A stretch of 64,000 nucleotides of DNA, taken from positions 33,874,443 to 33,938,442 of the forward strand of contig OY744522.1 of NCBI GenBank assembly GCA_963556195.1. The letters are read 5' to 3'. Shown in pieces: positions 12,774 through 25,090 of this stretch (positions are counted from its first letter, which is position 1; every line of letters starts with the position of its first letter). Both the position numbers and the translations under genes were made by a program. The DNA comes from Sepiola atlantica (lineage: Eukaryota > Mollusca > Cephalopoda > Sepiida > Sepiolidae). Below the pieces are notes generated by a model. The model did not search any database and had not been told where the DNA came from. It was given only the letters and a program-made list of their open reading frames with translations.

Positions 12774-12960
12774 GATCGAGTAGAATTTTAATTAAAAATA
12801 AAAATCAGTTTCATTGTATTTTGATTACTGCCATTGATTTATTACTTGTTAATATGACAGACTGAGTTATCTCCCCCTGAATTTCGCTTGAATCAATGGC
12901 AGAACACAAAAAAAAAAACGATATAACGGATTTTTATTTTTGATTAAAATTCTACTCGAT
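12774..12960. mobile_element. Foldback element (diverged)
   Basis: Inverted arms of about 60 bp: GATCGAGTAGAATTTTAATT at 12774 is mirrored by ATTAAAATTCTACTCGAT ending at 12960. The inner arms (TACTGCCATTGATT / AATCAATGGCAG) also pair. The left flank (CAGTATTATATACTTACGCAGC at 12713, of which 20 bases or fewer are compared) resembles the left flank inside the foldback at 16949, indicating one family. Confidence 0.75.
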
Positions 12961-12969
12961 AGTTTTTGC

Positions 12970-15900
12970 TAATTTTTGTTGTACATACCTATTTCTGCTT
13001 GACACATAAGTATATCAAAGAGTTTTCCGGTTAATTTAATTGAAACTGCGATTCTCACCGGTGTAACTGCGTTTTTCATATGTACCCTCATCTGTAGAAG
13101 CACCTAAAAAATTGTTTGTAAAAGCAAGAAATCTAAGTTATCTGAAAATATTCAGTTTACATTTCACCATAGATCTATTGGTAAAATGGTAAAAACGATA
13201 TTACCTAAAAGTGGTCCCTCTTTGTAGGTTCAAGTTAGAGTTCTGTGTGCATCTCATTTTTCTCTATGAATTTTCTATGTTCCCAGCCTTGGAGACACAT
13301 TCAATAATGAAATTACCTATGCAAACATGGGTGTCCACCAAAAATCAGTATCATACATAACATTTTTGAGAAAGATATTCCTTATCTAATATATATATAT
13401 ATATATATTTGCATAGGTAATTTTTTTGCATACAGTCTCGATAAGAATACCCGTCCCAGGATAGGTAAAATTACCCCCTTCTTCCCAACAGAAGTTTTCA
13501 CAACTTTTACGTTATGTCTCCTCACCAAGACTAAAATCAAGATGTAATGCTACTAAACATCTAGAATCCTTATTACATGATTTTGATTCTAGAAAATAAT
13601 CAAAATTAAAGGCTCAAGCTTCAAGAAATTGAAATTCAGAGAATTTTGCTTGGTGTCAATTGACTATGAATCAAATTCAATGCAAATCTGATACATTTGA
13701 ACATTGAAATGGGGTGTTGTGCGTATGCCCCTGTAAAATATTCAAAAAAAAAAAAAAACTAAAATTTGGGGAATATCTATTAATTGATACCTATTTGTTA
13801 AAATTGCATAAAAATCAGAGGTATCTGAATTTTTATAAAGGGCTTCCACCACCTTTGCATAAAACTAAATATAGCCTACATTTGAACTGCTTACACGCCT
13901 AGCAACTGTGTTCCAAAATTTATAATGATCGGTTAATTAGTTTAGGAGTGAATCCTGTACATACAAATATTTAAACATACCTAACTTATATAAATATATA
14001 CATAAAAAATCCGAGAAAATGAAAGTGAATATAGCAACACAATCCAATAAAATTAATTTGTATATCCTATCATTCATGTGGAAATATCTAAAAAAGAAGA
14101 AAAAAAAAAATTAACTCAATGCTGATAAAGTCTTTTGAATAACAAAGACAAAATATTAAAACCTAACCATACATGTTAATTCTTTTTTTATTGTATATTG
14201 TTGGTATATCAGCTCTTTTTTTGTTTCTTCTTTCATGTCATCATTTATATATTACACACACACATTTATTTTTATTATTATTTTTTTAAATATAGTGCAA
14301 TTTTTAGGATGGATATTCATATAGTAAAATTGTAGAATCTTGGTGCATTTTATAAGTAGTTTGTGGTTTTTAATCTAAATGAATAAATGCAAAAGTTTTT
14401 TTATATTTATCACTACCATATTACCATCAAAACGGGTCAATGCTACTTAAAGCAATAATACAACTTATTACTTTAAAATACTGTATAAATATCGTAGAGA
14501 CAAAGGGCCAAAGAACTTTTTCCATGACTAATTTGCATAACTATTTTCTTTTTAAACAGTTCATAATAAATTGATGTTTGGTGTTATTCATTCTTAATTT
14601 TATCGTTCTGTTTTTTTCCATATATATGCAATATTTTGTTGATATTAACAGTAATTAATTTTAGTAATTTAATACAAAATGGATAAATTATTACACCTTT
14701 CTTAAAATATTTGCTGATTAATTTTCAGGGGAAGTAATTTAAACTAAACTAACTAGAGAGAAAGATATACGAGACATAAGCAAGAGTTCTGAAAGAAGGA
14801 TAACTGACTGCCCCTCCCCCATCTCTCTCCCGTTAGCGTCGCCATATACAGAAAGGAAAAAGGGTGTCTGACTGCTTCCTCACCAATTAGCAACCAACGC
14901 CACATTTCTTTTTGTTTTTAATAACACACATACATGTACGCACAGAGCAAATTGATTTCATCTTTCTGTTCATTTCTTGGCGGTTTTATTTAAAAGATCA
15001 AAATTACCAAAATATTAATATCTATTTATATGAATAAACGTCGATGTTTATTTATTTATATGAATACATGCGTGGTTACAAACTTATGAATAAAATATTT
15101 AATATTTAACATTTTGATTTCAAGTAGCAGACTTTGGGACACGTTAGCAATCTGGCAAAGCCAGCTAGTCTTACATAAAATTAAAGGGAGATTTCCTCAA
15201 TTTCAATGACCAGTATAGCTTTCTATCCAAAAGCTATATATACAAATCTGTTTTGGCATCTATTAAGGCCAATTATTGATACATGTTTTCAGAAATGTGT
15301 CCATTTCATTCACTTTCATCGATTTCTACATTTAGTCCTGCTCAATAATTTCTTATGCCAGTCATCCATATAGAAAGTCGGAGGAATTTTAACTCATGCT
15401 CAGACCTACCACTGCCACCCACATTCACTAAGAAGACGTCTTCATAGGATACATGTTGGTAACACCATTATTTTTTCATATTTTGATTGCGCTATATTTT
15501 CAACCTAAACAAAGTACCTACCTTTTTTTATCTCAAGCGTTCTGACTGGCCACTACAAATAATGTTTTACATTCACGATTACTGGAATAACAGATTAGTG
15601 GAATTACATTTAATGAACATTAAATGGACTGAGAAGTCAATAAGACAATTATTCATGAATAGTTGCTTATATATAGTCTTACATAAATTTTCATATTTTT
15701 TAATCTTTACTTTTAATCCATTTTATATTATACTTTTTAAAACAAATCCTGTATATAAAAAAGATTCCCAGCCAACACCGGTTATATTAAGCTACTTATA
15801 TATTGAGGTGAAAAGTAGTACTTTCACTTGTTACAAACATTACCTTTTACATTGTTGGCATTCCAGAATATAAGATTAACAGATTTAGATTTATCGAAAA

Positions 15901-16690
15901 CTTTCTGCATCTGATCATTCTATCTCAATTCGACCTTCCCAAAATGTGGAGATTGTGATTTCCGAATACTTTTTTCTTAATATTATATAATGTATGGCTG
16001 TCGTACTTTAAAACACAATAACTTGGCTTTCTCTACGTTTAACATATCTCTAATTGATATTACTTCATTCTATTCTACCACAAATGACTGGTTTAAAAAA
16101 ACAAAAACAAGAAAAACATGCCTTAAATTTCATTTAAAAACATGCAGTGAATTACTTAAAATCGTCATTCCATAATCCTGTCATCACATTGGGCACGTGC
16201 ATATATATATTTCTAGCCTCTATGCAAGACATGTTACCACTACATGTCTTAAAATTCCTTTACTTAAGTCTTTTTGCAATACGCTCATAAACACACTTTT
16301 AACAATTGGCATTCTTTTTGCGATGTCACTTTTAACAATCGCCATTCGATGGTGCTGTAGCCATTGCAATGAATTACTTTGTTAAATAAAAATACTATTT
16401 TTACAAAATATTTGATTTATAAAAAATTTACTGATTATATTAAATCCTATAGAATGCATTTTTGTTTCTTAAGAAAAAAATCTAGCCATTTTAATAACTT
16501 ACTTCATGAAAGAAAAATCCTATTTAGACAGATTTCTTTACTAAATTTTATTTACTTAATTTATATCTACTAGGATAAATTTCAGTTTCTTAGGAAACAA
16601 GTCAGCCATTTTAATGAAATACTTTGTGTAATTAAATTTTTCTGGCTTTACATTTATGTGTGATTTCTCGTGTAATATATATATTTTTTT
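12970..16690. other. AT-rich non-coding interval
   Basis: No gene supported. A short inverted pair (AATTACCTATGCAAA at 13312 and TTTGCATAGGTAATT at 13411) flanks a TA run. At 15136-15174 the sequence ends in GGCAAAGCCAGCTAGT, and at 16695-16722 in a CCCAGGCTATGCTGGGTAGG block, both reminiscent of the terminus at 10963. These may be ends of unidentified elements. The open frames at 15487-16573 are AT-driven. Confidence 0.4.
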
Positions 16691-16948
16691 AAATCCCAGG
16701 CTATGCTGGGTAGGACAGCTAGTTTTAAATATAATAAACTATTATGAGTGTTACTATCTTTCCTGTCACTGTACGAGACTACTGGAGAATAAAACACTTA
16801 CTTATTGACACTGTATGACGCAATAAAAATAAGTTTCCTAAAGCATGTACGCTTCAAAATAGTGACCGTTCTCTGCTGCCAGTCTTATACATATTAGTAT
16901 CAGGTAAAATATTTCATGTATATATAAAAAAAAAAAATACTTTTGTTG

Positions 16949-17373
16949 GTGCTTATGCTGTTCAGCGGCCGTATTAAAAAATAATTTTTTTATAAAAACA
17001 ATATTATATACTTATTCAGCGTTATATTCTTACTCACTGTACACAAAAGTAGAAAAAATTATCCACTAGAACTTTAATTACAAGTATTTTTCCATTCTAC
17101 TTATCATAACAACGAGTCGTTCACTAAGCCTCCATCTTCTTTCTTAAGATTTTAAGGGCCAGATAACTGAAATCTTCTTAAAAAAGAAGATGGAGGCTTA
17201 GTGGACGAATCGCTGTTATGATACGCAGAATGGAAAAATACTTGTAATTAAAGTTCTAGTGGATAATTTTTTCTACTTTTTTGTACAGTGAGTAAGAATA
17301 TAACGCTGAATAAGTATATGATATTGTTTTTATTAATTAATTTTTTAATACGGCCGCTGAACAGCATAAGCAC
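16949..17373. mobile_element. Large foldback element, ~425 bp
   Basis: Two long arms are nearly perfect inverted repeats: GGTGCTTATGCTGTTCAGCG at the left is mirrored by CGCTGAACAGCATAAGCACC at the right, through to AAGCCTCCATCTTCTTT / AAAGAAGATGGAGGCTT at the centre, leaving a loop of about 45 bp. There is no coding capacity. It is a non-autonomous palindromic element of the same family as 12774-12960. Confidence 0.9.
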
Positions 17374-17379
17374 CCTTTT

Positions 17380-18584
17380 GTTACTAAAATGCACCAAAAT
17401 TCTATGAAAAATTCTTTAAAAAATGCGTTTAATTTAAAAATAAGGCACTTTTTTTTCTTTTTTGTGGCAGTGTGATTTGATGTTTTATCTAAAAGATGAG
17501 AGAGTGTGTGTGTGTGTATGCGGTCACCTCTTTTTTCAACAGTATCAGAGCATATGCTGACTTGTTGATTCCAAAACCCTAAGCAACATCCACTATAGCG
17601 CTCCCTCCCCAGGACTAAGTTAGATTAGCCTAATGCTGGAGTTATGTGTGCGTGCGTCACTTCACCTGAACCCTTCCTATGGGGGATATCCATGTTATCA
17701 GCAATTAATGAAATTTATGAGGGTCATTTGAGTTGAGTGCAACCAGAATGAAATGGCGGTTGATAACTAATGAGAATAAAATGGAGGGAGAGGAGGAAAA
17801 TTAAAATAAAATAAAAACAGATGAACAATGAAAATGGATAGTTAAGTGTAAAAATGAAAGGTTATGTTAAAAGGATGAAACATAGCTGCCTTCATCATCA
17901 ATAGAAAAATGACAAACATTACACAAAACAGTATTTCTACCATTGTATAACAGCGACTTTTTTTGTACATTCAATCCCAAAGTGAGAGGATTGTTCCAAA
18001 AAGGCCAACTGTTAAAAGAGAAGAAAACATGAAGAGATGTTCACAACGCAAGAAATGATGAACAGGCAGCTAATAAGGGGCAAGGAAAGAACGTGGAAAT
18101 TTGGGAGGAGGCGGAGGAGGTGGCGGCTCTGTGTTACCAGTAATTACAGTAAAAGCGATTCTAATTTTATGTTGTACAGCAGGCTTGTTATTCAGTGCGG
18201 TTAATATTTCATTTTTGCATGTTTTGGAAAATACTTTGTAAATCAGTAGAATTTTTCATGTTTACATAAGGCAACGGCAAATTTCTCCATCAATCAACAA
18301 AAGAAAAAAACTAGATCAGACTAAATCATAGTAAAGTCCTCAAAATGGCTGCCAGATTCTATAAAAACTAAGATTTTCAAATTTTTCTCATCTTTTGAAT
18401 CAGACATGATTTAGTTATCTTCTGTTGACAATTATTTACATTTGTCTCATGTAAACATTCAAAAATCTAGAAAAGAAAAAAAAAAAAAGAAAAAATACTT
18501 GTTTCTTATTTTCCTACACAATAACAAATCTGCATAACATAAAATTAGACTTTTAGGAACTGTTAGTATCGAGAATTATTATCT

Positions 18585-18590
<6 letters not shown>
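17380..18590. other. Downstream flank / possible KMT5A 3' UTR
   Basis: No other gene is recognised. On the minus strand this is where the KMT5A 3' UTR should run. I did not find a clear AATAAA signal at a suitable place, so the transcript end is not called. Confidence 0.35.
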
Positions 18591-18621
<31 letters not shown>

Positions 18622-18658
18622 GATTTGGATGAGGGTGATGATGATGATGATGATGAAT
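18588..18658. repeat. Poly(A) run and (GAT)n in KMT5A 3' UTR
   Basis: About 31 A residues, then a short spacer and a GATGAT run, lying 20-90 bp after the KMT5A stop codon on the plus-strand view. This resembles the A/GAT tails of RTE-class insertions. Confidence 0.7.
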
Positions 18659-18674
18659 AAAGAATTTTCGTTTT

Positions 18675-18885
18675 TCATTCACGCAGCCAGGGATGAGCGT
18701 CAATAGAAGACTTCCTGCGATCTCCATAATCGTAGAGCAACTCTTCTCCATCTTTAATGTCCCGGGAAGCAACCAGGATCAGATATGGACGGCCCTTGAT
18801 ACCAATAAGTTTGGTGTGACAGTTGCCATTTCGGCTATGATTGATAAGACGACCCAGACGACCAGACTCATCAGTTGCATCCACA
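18675..18885 (-). CDS. KMT5A: KMT5A exon e: C-terminal half of SET domain and stop
   Basis: The coding part is 211 bp, with acceptor TTTTTCTCTAG. It encodes VDATDESGRLGRLINHSRNG, then KLIGIKGRPYLILVASRDI and GEELLYDYGDRRKSSIDAHPWLRE followed by TGA. The NHS motif (18834-18842) holds the histidine used in SET-domain catalysis, and the ELLYDYGDR motif forms the rest of the pseudoknot and active site. The ending HPWLRE matches the vertebrate C-terminus in length, so the protein finishes normally. The 3' UTR should continue below 18675. It begins with a CAT-repeat followed by a long T run (18588-18618 on the opposite strand), so the poly(A) site is unclear. Confidence 0.97.
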
Positions 18886-19019
18886 CTAGAGAAAAAAAAA
18901 AGATTTAAAAATTTTTTTTATTATATAAATTCATTCAATGAATACATATCTTAAATCTAAAAGGTTATTGTCAAAGCAAATTTCAAAAACTAGATCTATT
19001 ATTAATAATACATAATGTG

Positions 19020-19972
19020 ACAAAGTATCCGGGGCCCCATGGGGATCGGGGCCCCTGGTTACGTGCTAGTATGCATATTGGTGGTGATGCTAGGCCCTGC
19101 GTTGAGAAGAAGTGGAGATATAAAACTAGTATATATTGATGTAGAAACAAACTTATTCAAACGACGGGAACAAGGCGCCGGTTTGTCTCAGTTGGTCGTG
19201 TTTGGTAGTCAAAATACATTGCTTCCCCAGGTAAGGAGACAGTTACCAGATGGGAAGTTAGAGATAATGAAAATCCATGATCTTAGCTTTAATTCTAATA
19301 ATATCAATAAAAAGATATTATTGTTTGAGTAAGTGATACGCTTTGGATTTGCGATTCTGGGAGATCTGCTTGGACTTGGCAGATAGTCAGTTGGGCCTGT
19401 CATCGTTAATCACGAAACTCGGTTAGAAATCATCGCATGTGGTAGAATGAGAAAGCATTTGTTTTGGCGATAACGCCAGGCCAGAAAGAAAATTCCATTT
19501 ATTTTAGGGAAGGGGGGAGTGAGGCGCCCGTCCCCACCCCCCTTGAGAGAGTTCAGAACCAGTAGAGACGGCGACAGAGCCAGTTAGAGTTGGATTGAGA
19601 CAGAGTGGAATGTTCGCTCGGTGCACGCCAAGATGGCATGCGTCGAAGAAAAGAAAACCGGACAAAATCCTCACCGTCGCTTTCGCCAGTTAATTTGTGA
19701 CTAAACAACTACTTGTGAAACGAATTCACACACACACACACAGAGAACTAAAAAGAGAGGTAGTCTAACAGGCACCCAAACCCGTTTTGAAAAAAAAAAA
19801 ATAGAAAAAAAGAAATAGATCGACAGACAAACCGTTTTTTTTTGTGAAAGACTTTGAGAGACGATCAAGATCGCAAGCTTTAGTCAATCGACTATAAGGT
19901 CTGGACGAGCTCGCAAAAACCACCACCCAACATCAGTAGACCACAAAACGAGCAGACGGCGGAAAGAGGGGG
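19020..19972 (+). other. GC-richer block with TATA-like and donor-like signals
   Basis: Within the last KMT5A intron the composition rises abruptly. GATATAAAAC at 19116-19125 is TATA-like. The 19560-19972 segment is CG-containing and ends in GGG|GTAAGTGA, a strong donor-like sequence at 19973. This could be an LTR or leader of an unrecognised retroelement, or a non-coding first exon on the plus strand. No protein similarity is seen. Confidence 0.3.
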
Positions 19973-20204
19973 GTAAGTGACTCTTTGATTTCCCTTGTTC
20001 ATTTTGCTCAGTTTTGTACTCTGTCAGTGTATCGATTGCTGTTCAACTTTGCACGTAGTTGGGTATTTCTGCTGTTGGGGTTGTATCTTATAACACAAAA
20101 GAAGGAATGGGTTCGGAAGAAGATATAGTAGAAAGTGTAGCAGAGATGAGGGTAGAAGAGACTAGGAAAATAGAAAGATCAATAGGGGGAATACAGATAC
20201 CCCC

Positions 20205-21057
20205 TATAAGAGAAAGAGAGAGAATGAGTAAAAAACGGAGAGAGAGAGAAAGAGAGAGGGAGGGAGAGTGCGAGAAAGACGGGGGAGAGTGCGAGAGAGA
20301 GTGTGAGAGAGACGGGGGAGAGTGCGAGAGAGAGTGCAAGAGAGAGAAAGACGGGGGAGAGTGCGAGAGAGAGAAAGACGGGGGAGAGTGCGAGAGAGAG
20401 AGAAAGACGGGGGAGAGTGCGAGAGAGAGAGAGAAAGACGGGGGGGGGGAGAGAGAGACGGGGGAGAGAGTGCGAGAGAGAGAGAAAGACGGGGGAGAGA
20501 GAGAGACGGATGAGAGTGCGAGAGAGAGACGGATGAGAGTGCGAGAGAGAGACGGATGAGAGTGCGAGAGAGAGACGGATGAGAGTGCGAGAGAGAGAGA
20601 GAGAGACAGATGAGAGTGCGAGAGAGAGAGAGAGAGAGAGACAGATGAGAGTGCGAGAGAGAGAGAGAGAGAGAGAGAGACAGATGAGAGTGCGAGAGAG
20701 AGAGAGAGAGAGACAGATGAGAGTGCGAGAGAGAGAGACAGATGAGAGTGCGAGAGAGAGAGAGAGGGACAAGGGGGAAAAGGAGAGAGGGGAGGGGGGA
20801 AAAGGAGAGAGGGGAGGGGGAAACGGAGAGATGGGGGAGGGGGGAGAGGGGAAGGGGGAGAGAGAGGAAAGGGAGAGAGGGGAGGGGAGATAGAGAGAGG
20901 GGGGGGAGATAGAGAGAGGGGGGGGAGATAGAGAGAGGGGGGGAGATAGAGAGAGAGGGGGAGATAGAGAGAGGGGGAGATAGAGAGAGAGGGGGAGATA
21001 GAGAGAGAGGGGGAGATAGAGAGAGAGGGGGAGATAGAGAGGGGGAGGGGAGGAGAA
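20205..21057. repeat. GA-rich tandem region (~850 bp)
   Basis: One strand is almost entirely purine. The subregions are AGACGGGGGAGAGTGCGAGA units at 20270-20510, AGACAGATGAGAGTGCGAGA units at 20510-20760, then GGGGGAGATAGAGAGA units to 21057. All long open frames on either strand here (RE-rich or SL-rich) are products of the repeat and not genes. Confidence 0.95.
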
Positions 21058-21084
21058 ATATAAATGTATATATGTATGTATATA

Positions 21085-21218
21085 TACAGGGGGAGCCAAA
21101 AGTAGGTGGACAGTAAAAAAACATTTTCCTTCTTGATTTACACAGCTTTGAAGTCTGCCTCTTACGCTTCGACAAAAAAAATGTTTTTACTGTCCACCTA
21201 CTTTTGGCTCACCTTGTA
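21085..21218. mobile_element. Mariner/Tc1-like MITE, ~134 bp
   Basis: Terminal inverted repeats of about 30 bp (GAGCCAAAAGTAGGTGGACA at the left, its complement ending at about 21212) are flanked by TA on both sides, as expected for Tc1/mariner targets. There is a short internal spacer and no coding potential. Confidence 0.85.
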
Positions 21219-21224
21219 TGTTTT

Positions 21225-21690
21225 TACTACTATTGTTATTATTAGTTTCAGGTAGCAATGGTGGTATTACCATTATTTTTACTATTATTATTACTACTAT
21301 TATTATTTTAATAATTATTTTTATTATCATTATAATACTTGTTAGGATTATTATGGTTACCATTGTCATCATTATTATTATTATAGCTATCATTATTATT
21401 ATTACCATTATTAATATTATTGCAACCACTAATTTTACTATTATTAATAAAATTATTCTTATCATATTTACAACCACTATGATTAATATTATTGCTGTCT
21501 TTATTATTATTACCAGTATTTTTATTATTATTATTATTATGTTCTAATATTTCCTGATTTTATTTTTTATCCAACTATTACTTATTAATTATTATCGATT
21601 ACTATTATTGTTATTATCACTAATATTTATCAATATCATTACTTGCCATTTCTACATTATTACCGATATTATTATTATTACCACTTATTG
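21225..21690. repeat. (ATT)n-rich low-complexity DNA
   Basis: An imperfect ATT/ATC trinucleotide tract. Ile- and Met-rich frames on both strands are artefacts of the triplet repeat. Confidence 0.9.
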
Positions 21691-21699
21691 TGTAAACTA

Positions 21700-23510
21700 A
21701 ATTAATTTGTTAGTGAATTTGTTTAATTTATTAATTAATGATAATTAGATAAGTTTTAAAAAACAGTTAAAACTAAGAATTAAAAAACAAAATCAGTAGC
21801 CCAATGTATTAACGATCCCTACCCCTTAATACACATACAGACGCTACTACCACCATCATCACTGACTCAAACTTATAACCAACCTTAAAATTATGCTACG
21901 TGCCTTTTAACCCTAGACTGATTTTGATACGTCCCATCGCATGTGTCTTCCTTCCCTCCCCTCCCCACTCTCTATCTCTCACTTGTCTCTATCCTAAATG
22001 ATCTTATTTTATCCCGTAGCATTTTATTTTTATTTAATTTTATCTATCTATCTATCCATCCATCTATCATTTTATTCATCTATCTACCTTTTTATTATTT
22101 ATTTCTTTTTACTTTATTTTATATTGTATATTAATATTTTGTTTCTTTTGAGATTATTATTTCTTTGATTTTGATTCTTAACGGTTCCAACCACATGACT
22201 TTCCAAATTTAAATTTCTTTTCTTTTTTCTCCATTTCATTCTCTCCAAATATGATCTAAGGTTAAGATTGGATTCTAACTCTGCCTGATGAGATCTCAGT
22301 TTATAATAGCTGTTGATCGATAACATAGACATGCCAGTGTCGCAGATTTTGTACATGTCTGTGTAAATAAAAATAATCATATATATATATAGATAGATAG
22401 ATAGGAAGATGGGTGGTAGAGTTAGAGTGAGATAGAGAGAGAAAGAATGGACGGTTATAATAGGGAGATGTAAAGAAGAAAAGAAAACGTCTTATGTAAA
22501 ATACCCCCCTCCCAATAAAAAATAAATAGAATACCTGTGACACAATGCGTGAGATTTTGAGGAGCTGAGGGCTCCCACTGCATTCGTGGGCCTTGTGCCA
22601 AACTTGCGCTGAAATTTCGGGAAAGCTTGAAAGTTCAACAAAGAGATTGTAACTAAAATTGAATTGTTTATATTTTTTATATCAAAGTCGGAATGGGAAA
22701 AGAATCATACTTGATCCTGACAGGTGAAATATAAATGTCAAACCAATTCAGTGACAGGTTTTGGTTGATGGGGTCACAGATCACAATATTTGAGTTAAAC
22801 AAAATTAAAAACATTACCGAGACGCAAGGAGGCAGGTGTGCTTTGACTGGTTCTGTCTCCCCCTTCCTTTCTCTTTCTCTCTCGCTCTGTCTCTCTCTCC
22901 TTCTCATTCACTTCCCCCTTCTCTTTCTCTCTCTCTCGTTAAGAGATTTGTAAACGAGAGACAGGGTTTTGAATTCGAACCTAGAAGACGCATTTTGTTG
23001 CGGTCCCCGAAAAGTTATCAAAATATCTTCAGTAAAATAAATATATATTTTTATAAGAAAACGGATAAATGTTTTCCTTTCCTTATTAGAAATAAGGTTC
23101 TTTTGCAGCATAATTGTCCAAGCCAGTCAGCCAACCAGTCCCAGAAGTAAACGACAGAGACGATGATTGCTCACTGGTAACAACGGTGAGTAATTACGTG
23201 CATATGCAGTCAGACTTCTGTTCGACATTTCGCCACGATTCGTCCCTAGGATAAATGATCCTGCCACACGGATGCCGCTACAAGGATAAACGTTCCAAAA
23301 AGGAAGAGAGATAAGGAAAATGTCTAAAGTCGATTCGCTGAAGAGATTGTAGCTGCCATTTTGAATCACGGAACACTATAAGTAATAACGTTCGTTAAAT
23401 GTATTCCGTAAAGACCGGAATGAGAATAAATTTATACGTAATAATTAGAAATAACGTAATTTGATATTCTCGAAAATCAGCGGAATGTGAAGGAGCGTCT
23501 ATTAAATTTG
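21700..23510. other. Non-coding intron sequence
   Basis: No gene supported. TCTA/TCCA tetranucleotides lie at about 22045-22095, a GATA run at 22388-22405 and a CT-rich tract at 22855-22940. Confidence 0.45.
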
Positions 23511-23520
23511 TGCGGAATGC

Positions 23521-23875
23521 ATTGTATTATGTATTAAATTGATGCCAGATGAATAGAAAATAAGGGTTACGTTTTTATAAAGTATTTGTTGTTCATTAGT
23601 TCCCTGTATAGATGGGAAGAGTCTTAGTAAAATATTAAAAGGAAAAGTTTTTGCTACCACCTGTATGTTCTAGGGAGAGTCTACGATGGTGGGCCAAAAG
23701 TAATATTTAGTGTTAGATGGAGAAAATAATCATAAATTTATTAAATCACGCTCAAGTGAATAAGCTTAATATAGTGGTGAGTTTAGTAGCCTGTGATGCA
23801 TGTGGTTATTTTCTTACTCTTGCCGAATCGACAGGGGGGAAAAAAATGTCTTAACTTTATATAGAAGCTAAGATA
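23521..23875 (+). repeat. Interspersed repeat, copy related to 52838-53205
   Basis: Shared blocks in the same order include AAAAGTTTTTGCTACCACCT, GATGGTGGGCCAAA, AATATTTA.TGTTAG, and GAGTTTAGTAGCC.GTGATGC followed by ATGTGGTTATTTTC. Divergence is substantial, with small indels. There is no coding motif. The second copy sits inside the 52569-55734 interval. Confidence 0.8.
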
Positions 23876-24167
23876 AAAAATAAATTGCCGCCTTTTCTGA
23901 ATTACACACGAGCAGAATTTTGCTAAAAAGCAAAGATCTCAAAGGAGGAATCTCTTCACCCATATCAGAAAGCTCGAGATTACCCACATATATTAATTCC
24001 AAATATATTTAACCCCTTAAAAGGAAACAAAAATCAAATATTCTGAACACTTCACCTCCGTAAAGAGAAAAAGAGAGCAACGTAAAAATTTAACAGGAGA
24101 TATTTTTCATAAAGAACATAACAGCTAACACTGGCAGAAGCTAAACAGTGTACTTCCGCTAACTTAC

Positions 24168-24358
24168 CAATAATTCTTACTGTTGTAGATAAAGTAATAC
24201 ATGTAGCAGCCAAAATTCGGATTCATTGCATAGACACGTTCCCGATCCTGCGCGGTTTTATGAGTGATGAGATCGCCAGCATATTCTACAACAAACTCTC
24301 CTTTGCGAAATGGACGAGTGGACACAACACCTCGACCTTTCCCATTAAAATCGACCAC
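24168..24358 (-). CDS. KMT5A: KMT5A exon d: N-terminal half of SET domain
   Basis: This 191 bp exon has acceptor CTCTACCACAG and donor TTG|GTAAGT. It encodes VVDFNGKGRGVVSTRPF, then EFVVEYAGDLI and GCYMYYFIYNSKNYC. The GKGRGV motif contributes to the S-adenosylmethionine pocket, and the VVEY.GDLI and YMYYF segments are hallmarks of the KMT5A SET domain. The last two bases (TG) combine with the first base of the final exon (T) to give the conserved Cys, as in the vertebrate TYCVDAT sequence. No stop or frameshift is present. The product methylates H4K20 once. Confidence 0.97.
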
Positions 24359-24438
24359 CTGTGGTAGAGAATAAAAAACATAAGTGAAATTGAGTAAATA
24401 AATAGAAAATTAATGTAAGATGATAAATATTTATTAAA

Positions 24439-25090
24439 ACAAGCATTTAAACTCCTCGGCCTAACATTCACAGGTAACACGAATTGGAACAAATACATAA
24501 AAGACATTGCCAAGGCTGCTGCAAAGAAAGTGGGCTCCCTCTACCATGCTAGAAAACTTCTCATACCTGACAGTATCCTATATCTCTACAAATCCACTAT
24601 CCATCCATCCAATAGTCTCTCTCTCTTAGACAAGATCCAAAAAAGAGTCTCTAATGTAATAGGTCCCTCATTATCCACCAAGTTCCAGCCCCTGTCCGAT
24701 CGCTGCAATGTTGCATCCGTGTGCTTGTTTTTACAAGTACTTCAATGGAATGTGCTCCGATGAACTTGCAGCTCTGGTGTCCCCTCGACCAACCCAACAA
24801 TCAGCTAAACCCCATCCATTTACTGTGAAGGTCCCCAGATGCCGGAGAGTCTTCCACTCCAATAGCTTCTTTCCTCGAGCTGCCGACCTTTGGAACTACC
24901 TCCCTGCTCCCTGTTTCCCCCCGACTGTACTGACATGCAGAAATTTTAAAATAATGTGAACAAGCATCTCGCTGCACAGCTCCCAATTTAGGACGCCCCC
25001 CTAAACTTTCACCCTAATTCTCAGTAGCCCCTTACTTCTACAGTGGCAGCTTATCTTGTTTGGGGTGAACTAAGTTGTTAAAAAAATAAA
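24439..25090 (+). pseudogene. Jockey/CR1-like LINE, ORF2 3' end
   Basis: The frame reads FKLLGLTFTGNTNWNKYIKD and KKVGSLYHARKLL, then LDKIQKRVSNVIG. After a frameshift near 24725 it continues as YKYFNGMCSDELAALV, KPHPFTVKVPRCRR and FFPRAADLWNYLPA. These are the conserved post-RT blocks of jockey-type elements. A segment normally present between IHPS and NSLSLL is deleted. The sequence ends in an AATAAATAAAA-like tail. It lies antisense to KMT5A, within the intron just upstream (in gene direction) of exon d. Confidence 0.8.

Noticed and set aside
15487..16573. Cluster of plus-strand ORFs (60-128 codons)
   Set aside because: Composition is AT-driven, with no motif, and frames are unrelated to each other.
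20059..21175. Long Ser/Leu-rich minus-strand frames and Arg/Glu-rich plus-strand frames up to 323 codons
   Set aside because: They lie entirely on the GA tandem tract and exist in several overlapping frames on both strands.
21187..21547. Ile-rich frames on both strands
   Set aside because: They are products of the (ATT)n tract.
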